The position numbers and the translations under genes are program-made. A stretch of DNA of 12,141 nt, taken from NCBI GenBank assembly GCA_946887065.1, contig CAMPKL010000047.1, positions 1-12,141 of the forward strand, written 5' to 3'. Of the stretch, positions 7,204-12,141 are shown one piece after another. The notes below the pieces were generated by a model. It had not been told where the DNA came from and made no database searches. It saw only the letters and a program-made list of their open reading frames with translations. This stretch comes from an uncultured Bryobacterales bacterium. GTDB lineage: Bacteria > Acidobacteriota > Terriglobia > Bryobacterales > UBA6623. Positions within the stretch are counted from its first letter, which is position 1; each line of letters opens with the position of its first letter.

Positions 7204-8324
7204 GCCAAGGCGCTTGCGAGGTGGGCGACGATCCGTTCCGAAGCGTGGCCGTCCCACAGCGGCGGGAGCGCTTTCGAGATCTCTGGCCGTCCGTTCAGTT
7301 TCCTCAAGCCCGATTCCACAATGCGCTCTCTGGAAACGCCCACAATCTCATTGGTGCCGTGAGTGACAGTGACGGGCCGCTCCGTATTCTCCCGCAACGT
7401 CAGACAGGGCACGCCGAGAATGGTGGTTTCCTCTTGCAGACCGCCCGAATCGGTTAAGACCAGTCTTGAGTCGGCCACGAGCTTGATGAAATCCAGGTAA
7501 CCCAGGGGAGCGCAAACGCGAATTCTCCCCTGTTTGAGCGCGCCGTCTTGATCCACGCGCCCCAACAGGTCGTGCTGCTCAATCACGGCGAGAGTTCGAG
7601 GATGACAGGGGAATATGACGGGGTACACGCGCGCCAGTTCTTGCATCGCATCCAGCAAGCCCTTCAGCGTTTCAGCCGAATCCACATTGGCTGGCCGATG
7701 GAGCGTGAGCAGCGCGTAGCCGTGTTTCTCCGCTCCGAAGGTTGCAAGAATGGACGACTCTTCAGCCTTCGAGCGATGGGAAAGGAGCGTGTCGATCATG
7801 ACGTTCCCGACGAACTTGATCTTTTCACTCGGGACGCCTTCCGTCTGCAAATTCTCGGAGCCGCTTTGTTCAGTCGTGAACAGCAAATCGGAGATGGCAT
7901 CGGTCAGAACGCGGTTGATCTCTTCCGGCATTGTGCGATCGAAGCTTCGCAATCCGGCTTCGACGTGCGCGACCGGTACGCCCAGCTTGACTGCCGTCAA
8001 GGCGCAGGCGATGGTCGAATTAACGTCGCCAAAGACGACGACCATCGCCGGCTTTTCTTGGATCAATACCGGCTCGAAAGCCTCCATCACGCGAGCTGTT
8101 TGAACGGCATGCGATCCCGATCCGACGCCTAGGTTCAGATCGGGCTGCGGAATCCCCAACTGTTGGAAAAACTGGCCCGACATGCGGTCGTCATAGTGTT
8201 GACCGGTGTGGACCAGCTTGTAGCCGAGGGCCGGAGCCCGGTTGAGTTCGGTCAGAAGAGCGGATGCCTTGATGAAGTTGGGACGAGCCCCCACCACGCA
8301 CAATACCGTCGGCCGAATCGCCAC
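7200..8324 (-). CDS. wecB: UDP-N-acetylglucosamine 2-epimerase, non-hydrolysing
   Basis: Interconverts UDP-GlcNAc and UDP-ManNAc in the cytoplasm. From the GTG start (374 aa, normal length) the family signatures appear in order: GARPNFIK (12-19, with R14 and K19), HTGQHYD (39-45), FGDVNSTIACAL (98-109, D100), HVEAGLRSFDRTMPEEINR (120-138, E122), LLTLHRPANVD (205-215, H209), CHPRT (240-244), TDSGGLQEET (291-300), LRENTERPVTVTHGTNEIVG (310-329). The open frame starts at ATG 8360, but that ATG has GTAGG directly abutting it. GTG 8324 has GAGAGG about 5 nt upstream and leaves the usual short lead before the glycine-rich loop, so I chose it; the ATG would add 12 residues. It is first in the operon, downstream of a divergent promoter region. 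No UDP-ManNAc dehydrogenase of WecC type is next to it. Confidence 0.96.
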   Translation of the reverse strand: MAIRPTVLCVVGARPNFIKASALLTELNRAPALGYKLVHTGQHYDDRMSGQFFQQLGIPQPDLNLGVGSGSHAVQTARVMEAFEPVLIQEKPAMVVVFGDVNSTIACALTAVKLGVPVAHVEAGLRSFDRTMPEEINRVLTDAISDLLFTTEQSGSENLQTEGVPSEKIKFVGNVMIDTLLSHRSKAEESSILATFGAEKHGYALLTLHRPANVDSAETLKGLLDAMQELARVYPVIFPCHPRTLAVIEQHDLLGRVDQDGALKQGRIRVCAPLGYLDFIKLVADSRLVLTDSGGLQEETTILGVPCLTLRENTERPVTVTHGTNEIVGVSRERIVESGLRKLNGRPEISKALPPLWDGHASERIVAHLASALA

Positions 8325-8403
8325 CGTGTCCTCTCCAATCGGGTGCTCGCCCGGCTCCATCCTACGGGAACCGCCCCCGAGGCAGAACGGCTGCTAGACT
8401 CCG

Positions 8404-8412
8404 AGTATACCA
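8404..8412 (-). promoter_or_regulatory. Candidate extended -10 promoter for the wecB operon
   Basis: On the minus strand the sequence TGGTATACT matches an extended -10 element (TGn plus 5 of 6 of TATAAT). The best -35 candidate, GAGTCA with a 16-bp spacer, matches TTGACA at only three positions. Transcription would begin near 8397, giving a leader of about 70 nt to the GTG start or about 37 nt to the ATG at 8360. Promoter consensus may differ in this organism. Confidence 0.42.
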
Positions 8413-8468
8413 GGGGCGCCTCAGCTGACTCTTACGGTCTTCCCTTAGGGGCGACATTTCCGGCGATC

Positions 8469-8477
8469 TGTGATAAT
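8469..8477 (+). promoter_or_regulatory. Candidate extended -10 promoter for the dehydrogenase gene
   Basis: TGTGATAAT has the TGn extension followed by GATAAT (5 of 6 matches to TATAAT). GCGACA lies 15 bp upstream as a weak -35. Initiation about 7 bp downstream would be near 8484, only about 9 nt before the ATG at 8493, so the transcript would be almost leaderless. This fits the lack of a clear SD there. Confidence 0.38.
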
Positions 8478-8492
8478 TCTGGACTAAACGTC

Positions 8493-9776
8493 ATGGCTGT
8501 AGCTGTATTTGGTCTGGGATACATTGGATGCGTCACCGCGGCTTGCTTTGCACGGCTAGGTCATCAGGTCGTCGGGATTGACCTCGACCCTCAAAAGGTT
8601 GCTAGCGTCAACGCCGGCCGGGCGCCTTTTTTCGAGCCGTCCCTCGACGAGATCGTTCGTGACGTGGTCGCGCAGGGCCGGCTCCGAGCGACAACATCGC
8701 CGGCCGAAGCCATTGCGGCGACCGACATTGCTTTTGTCTGTGTCGGAACTCCTTCAGAGGCCAATGGGAACCTGGGCCTCGATCAGCTTCGTCGAGTCGT
8801 ACTCGAATTCAAAGCTGCACTCGAAGCGAATCCCAAAGAGTATGTGATCGCGATTCGGAGCACTGTCTTCCCCGGAACTTGTGAGGAAGTCGTCATTGCG
8901 CCGCTGGCGCACCTGAAGCACGTGTCCGTCGGCAGCAATCCCGAGTTCCTCCGAGAAGGCAGCGCCGTACGAGACTTCTTAGAACCCGCGCTCATTGTGG
9001 TCGGAGGGGACGAACCCGCGGCGTCTAAGATTGCAGCTCTGTACGATCCGATCGACTGTTCCGTGTCCGCCGTTTCCCTTCGAACGGCTGAGATGATCAA
9101 GTACGCATGTAACGCCTACCACGCCGTTAAGATCTGTTTTGCAAACGAAGTGGAAGCGCTCTCAAGCTCGCTGGGAGTCAATGGCGCGGAAGTAATGCAG
9201 ACCCTTTGCCTGGACGACAAGCTGAATATCTCGAAAGCCTACTTGAAACCTGGCCCCGCTTTCGGCGGGTCGTGCTTGCCGAAAGACCTGCGCGCGCTCA
9301 ATTATCGAGCCTCGCGGTTGGATCTCAAGTTACCTTTGCTAGGCTCTGCGCTCCCGAGTAATGATGCCCATTTGGAGCGCGGCATACGGCAGGTGGTTGA
9401 ATCGCCCGGTGGACGAATCGGCGTCTTTGGCCTTTCCTTCAAAGAGAACACGGACGATCTACGAGAAAGTCCTGTCATCGTCTTATTGGAGCGGCTGATC
9501 GGTAAAGGCATGGACGTTCGCGTTTATGACCCGCATATACGCTTAGACGATATTTACGGCAGTAACCGCAACTTTCTTCTGGATGCGATTCCTCATATCG
9601 CCCGCTTGCTCGACTCTGATTTTGATCAGTTTCTCGCAAGTGTGGACCAAATAGTTGTAACGCAGAGGCCGTCCGCCGAGGATGCTGAACGCCTAGTTTC
9701 GTCAAACAGGCCCATTATCAACCTCGCTGGCGCGATTGCCGACAACCTGACGACTTCCGCTGTATCGGCTCTTTGA
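8493..9776 (+). CDS. UDP-glucose/GDP-mannose 6-dehydrogenase, AlgD-like
   Basis: A 427-residue NAD-dependent nucleotide-sugar 6-dehydrogenase, oxidising C6 of a hexose in two steps to a uronic acid. The start is fixed by the N-terminal dinucleotide loop VFGLGYIG (5-12), although the frame is open back to 8163 inside wecB. Other signatures: VCVGTPS (82-88), RSTVFPGT, SNPEFLREGSAVRDF, AEMIKYACN (K203, N207), FGGSCLPKD with catalytic Cys261, and FGLSFKENTDDLRESP near the C-terminus. From memory, blocks such as LNISKAYLKPGPAFGGSCLPKD resemble Pseudomonas AlgD (GDP-mannose dehydrogenase) more than WecC, but the substrate (GDP-mannose or UDP-glucose) cannot be settled by eye. No SD is evident; a promoter candidate lies just upstream. 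It is first of a plus-strand operon, 39 bp before the AsnB-like gene. It would supply the acidic sugar. Confidence 0.94.
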   Translation: MAVAVFGLGYIGCVTAACFARLGHQVVGIDLDPQKVASVNAGRAPFFEPSLDEIVRDVVAQGRLRATTSPAEAIAATDIAFVCVGTPSEANGNLGLDQLRRVVLEFKAALEANPKEYVIAIRSTVFPGTCEEVVIAPLAHLKHVSVGSNPEFLREGSAVRDFLEPALIVVGGDEPAASKIAALYDPIDCSVSAVSLRTAEMIKYACNAYHAVKICFANEVEALSSSLGVNGAEVMQTLCLDDKLNISKAYLKPGPAFGGSCLPKDLRALNYRASRLDLKLPLLGSALPSNDAHLERGIRQVVESPGGRIGVFGLSFKENTDDLRESPVIVLLERLIGKGMDVRVYDPHIRLDDIYGSNRNFLLDAIPHIARLLDSDFDQFLASVDQIVVTQRPSAEDAERLVSSNRPIINLAGAIADNLTTSAVSAL

Positions 9777-9815
9777 GTGCGGATGCTGGATCGCCTCAGG
9801 CATGGCTGACATCGA

Positions 9816-11747
9816 ATGTGCGGTTTCGCCGGATATTTAAAAACGCCAGGGGATGCGCCGCCGCCGGACTCCGTGCTTACGCGGATGACCGATTCGATCA
9901 TCCACCGCGGGCCGGACGGCTTCGGCTACTTCCACGATCAATTCGTTGCGCTGGGCCACCGCCGCCTGAGCATCATTGACCTAAACGGCGGCGCTCAGCC
10001 GATGTACAGCCCCGACCGCAAAGCGGTCATCGTCTATAACGGCGAAGTCTACAATCACGGCGACCTGCGGCCCGCGCTTGAAGCGGGGGGCTGTGTGTAC
10101 TCGAGTCACTGCGACACCGAAACCATCCTCCACGCCTACCGGCATTATGGGACCGGTTGCGTCGAGTTGTTCCGCGGGATGTTCTCCTTCGCCATCTGGG
10201 ACAGCAGCAAGCAATCTCTCTTTTTGGCGCGCGACCGGCTTGGCATCAAGCCGCTGTACTACTGGTTCGACGGCCGTCAATTTGTCTTCGGCTCCGAGAT
10301 TAAAACACTGCTCCGGCATCCCGCGGTATCGGCGCGAGCGGATCAATCGATGATCGCCGAATACTTGGCCTTTGGGTATCTTGAAAACGACTCAACTCTG
10401 TTCGCGGGAGTTCGACAACTGCCTCCTGGACACACGATGTCTGTCCGGTGGAGCGGCGACGGGTGGAATGTCGCCACGCACCGATTTTGGGATATTCCCA
10501 CCGCTGAGGCTCAACAAGGAGAGGACACGGAGCTGCGGCTGTCGCAGGAGTGCCGGAGGCTGGTCGAGCAGTCCGTTCAGCTGCGGCTGATGAGCGACGT
10601 GCCGTTGGGCATGTTCCTGAGCGGAGGCGTCGATTCGAGCGTTATCGCCGCCGTGATGAAGCGCCTTCGCGACGAGCCCGTCGAAACCTTCTCTGTAGGC
10701 TACAGCGAAGCGGCGTACAGCGAACTGCAATTCGCGCGCGACGTTTCCGAACACATCGGCAGTAAGCATCATGAAGTCACAGTCAGCAAAGATGAGTTCT
10801 TCGCGGCGTTGCCGAGATTGACTTATCAAGAAGATGAACCGATCACGTGGCCATCCAGCATTCCTCTCTACTTCGTGTCTCGGTTGGCCGCCAGTCGCGT
10901 TAAGGTCGTGCTCACGGGAGAAGGCGCGGATGAGTTATTCGCGGGCTACGCTCGATACCGCCACTATTTGCGTGACGCCAAGCTGGCATCGGCTTACGGG
11001 ATCGTTCCCCAAGCGTTGCGGTCGTTCGCGCGACGGCGAATTGAATCGACGTCTTTGTTGACCGGCTCCGTTCGCCGCAAGCTTGGACATACCGTCCTAG
11101 GCCGTGAGTCCGGCATCGAATCTTTGTATTTAGATAATTATTATTGTGCCTTTACGCAGGGCCAGGTCAAATCGTTGTTGCTAAAAACCGCCCAAGGCGA
11201 CGGCAACGTATATGCCAATTATCTGAAGCATTGGGGCCGCGACCAGCCCACGCTGTTGTCGCGCCTGTTGCATGCCGATCAGCGCGGATATCTACCCGAA
11301 CTCCTGCGCAAACAGGACAGAATGAGCATGGCCGCTTCGATCGAAAGCCGTGTTCCGATGCTCGATCATCATCTCGTCGAATTTTCCACTACAGTCCCCG
11401 ACGAAATGAAAATTCGCGGTAGAGAGGGGAAGTATATCTTCAAGAAAGCGATGGGAGGCTTGCTTCCCGATAGGCTCATCTATCGTAAAAAAATGGGATT
11501 CCCGACTCCGCTTGTTGAATGGCTCAGCGGATCGTCTGGCGCAGGCGTTGTCCAACGGCTGCAAGACTCCAACGGCCTCCTGGCGAGCTTGGTGGATCGG
11601 CAGGCCTTGGAGGGCCTGATCAACGCGCACCAATCGGGACGAATCGACGCTACTGACCGCCTTTGGCGGTTGTTGACGATTCAAACATGGGGAGATGTTT
11701 TCCTGCTCGGCAAGTATCCGGCCGAAGGGCCCGAGCCATTGAGATGA
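9816..11747 (+). CDS. asnB: Asparagine synthase (glutamine-hydrolysing) family amidotransferase
   Basis: A 643-residue AsnB-type enzyme: an N-terminal class II glutaminase frees ammonia and a C-terminal ATP-dependent synthetase uses it to amidate a carboxylate. Cys2 is the nucleophile, which fixes the start at ATG 9816. Glutaminase motifs are HRRLSIID (48-55), YNGEVYN (74-80) and CDTE (99-102). Synthetase motifs are the PP-loop SGGVDSS (269-275), TGEGADELFAGY (367-378), RKQDRMSMAASIESRVPMLD (498-517) and RKKMGFPTP (557-565). All key residues are present. AsnB homologues are common in exopolysaccharide and O-antigen clusters, where some amidate uronic acids (as proposed for WbpS and WbtH) instead of aspartate. 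Lying directly after a uronate-forming dehydrogenase makes that plausible here. Housekeeping asparagine synthesis remains possible. No clear SD is seen upstream. Confidence 0.94.
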   Translation: MCGFAGYLKTPGDAPPPDSVLTRMTDSIIHRGPDGFGYFHDQFVALGHRRLSIIDLNGGAQPMYSPDRKAVIVYNGEVYNHGDLRPALEAGGCVYSSHCDTETILHAYRHYGTGCVELFRGMFSFAIWDSSKQSLFLARDRLGIKPLYYWFDGRQFVFGSEIKTLLRHPAVSARADQSMIAEYLAFGYLENDSTLFAGVRQLPPGHTMSVRWSGDGWNVATHRFWDIPTAEAQQGEDTELRLSQECRRLVEQSVQLRLMSDVPLGMFLSGGVDSSVIAAVMKRLRDEPVETFSVGYSEAAYSELQFARDVSEHIGSKHHEVTVSKDEFFAALPRLTYQEDEPITWPSSIPLYFVSRLAASRVKVVLTGEGADELFAGYARYRHYLRDAKLASAYGIVPQALRSFARRRIESTSLLTGSVRRKLGHTVLGRESGIESLYLDNYYCAFTQGQVKSLLLKTAQGDGNVYANYLKHWGRDQPTLLSRLLHADQRGYLPELLRKQDRMSMAASIESRVPMLDHHLVEFSTTVPDEMKIRGREGKYIFKKAMGGLLPDRLIYRKKMGFPTPLVEWLSGSSGAGVVQRLQDSNGLLASLVDRQALEGLINAHQSGRIDATDRLWRLLTIQTWGDVFLLGKYPAEGPEPLR

Positions 11748-11760
11748 GGACACGACTTCC

Positions 11761-12141
11761 GTGAGGATACTGTGGGTCGGTCCCAACTTTTTGCACCCTA
11801 CGACCAAGGGCGGACAGATACGCACGCTTGAAACCCTGCGGGAACTGCATCAACGTCATGAGATTCACTATGCAGCGTTCGCCGATCCGAAACATCCTGA
11901 GGGCGTTGAACGAAGCGGCGAATACAGCTCGCGAAGTTATCCTTTTCATTTACGGCTTGCCGATAAACGATCCCCTGCATTTCTTGGGGATCTTCTAGGG
12001 GGCCTTATCTCGCCTGTACCCGTTGCCGTAAAGCGTTTCCACACTGAGGAGATGAGCCGGTTTGCCGCCGAAGCCCTTCAATCGGGCCGTTATGATTGCG
12101 TCGTCTGCGACTTCTTGGCGGTTGCGGAAAACTTCTCCCAG
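11761..12141 (+). CDS. Glycosyltransferase N-terminal part (3' end missing)
   Basis: An open frame of 127 codons from GTG at 11761 to the right edge with no stop. The start RILWVGPNFLHPTTKGGQ is a classic GT4/GT-B N-terminus: a first beta strand, then a loop ending in K-G-G, which contacts the donor or acceptor. IRTLETLRELHQRHEIHYAAF then forms the first helix and second strand. A later YDCVVCDFLA (about residues 113-122) fits the strand before the acceptor-site loop. It resembles glycosyltransferases of exosortase-associated exopolysaccharide loci in outline, but no donor-binding half is present to confirm a subfamily. GAGGA, overlapping the asnB stop, lies about 10 nt before the GTG, with a 13-bp gap between genes, so it is co-transcribed with asnB. 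Donor and acceptor are unknown. Confidence 0.8.
   Translation, partial: MRILWVGPNFLHPTTKGGQIRTLETLRELHQRHEIHYAAFADPKHPEGVERSGEYSSRSYPFHLRLADKRSPAFLGDLLGGLISPVPVAVKRFHTEEMSRFAAEALQSGRYDCVVCDFLAVAENFSQ

Noticed and set aside
8163..8492. N-terminal extension of the dehydrogenase frame by 110 codons
   Set aside because: It overlaps wecB antisense, and the dinucleotide-binding loop must sit at the N-terminus, as it does from ATG 8493.
10578..10829. Antisense frames within the AsnB-like gene
   Set aside because: They oppose the PP-loop region of a fully intact enzyme and show no independent start signals or motifs.

Overview
The window is a stretch of a bacterial exopolysaccharide or O-antigen type gene cluster from a moderately GC-rich genome. 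Coding is dense, with 4-bp ATGA gene overlaps. The mix of genes (heparinase II/III, PF13469-type sulfotransferase, several GT4 enzymes, an AlgD-like dehydrogenase) recalls surface-polysaccharide loci of Acidobacteriota or similar soil and aquatic bacteria. That placement is a guess: there is no rRNA or marker gene here. I see no mobile element, tRNA, CRISPR array or phage gene.

Layout. (1) 1-1037, plus strand: a sulfotransferase cut by the left edge. (2) 1049-8324, minus strand: a six-gene run read from right to left: UDP-GlcNAc 2-epimerase (wecB), GT4-like glycosyltransferase, membrane GT2 glycosyltransferase, YdcF/SanA-like DUF218 membrane protein, second GT4 glycosyltransferase, heparinase II/III-family protein. 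Gaps are -4, 51, -4, 8 and 16 bp, so this is very probably one operon. (3) 8325-8492: a divergent promoter region with an extended -10 candidate facing each way. (4) 8493-12141, plus strand: GDP-mannose/UDP-glucose 6-dehydrogenase of AlgD type, AsnB-like glutamine-dependent amidotransferase, and the N-terminal third of another glycosyltransferase cut by the right edge.

How they may work together. WecB gives UDP-ManNAc. The dehydrogenase gives a uronic-acid sugar nucleotide. At least four glycosyltransferases assemble a repeat unit. The AsnB-like enzyme may amidate a uronic acid, the sulfotransferase may add sulfate, and the heparinase-like protein would be suited to a uronate-containing chain. 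Taken together this suggests an acidic, amino-sugar-containing and possibly sulfated polysaccharide. That is an inference: the polymerase, flippase, priming transferase and export genes are not in the window.

Start sites were re-chosen for several genes from overlaps and Shine-Dalgarno (SD) positions. The most unusual is the GT2 gene, whose only strong SD points to a CTG codon.
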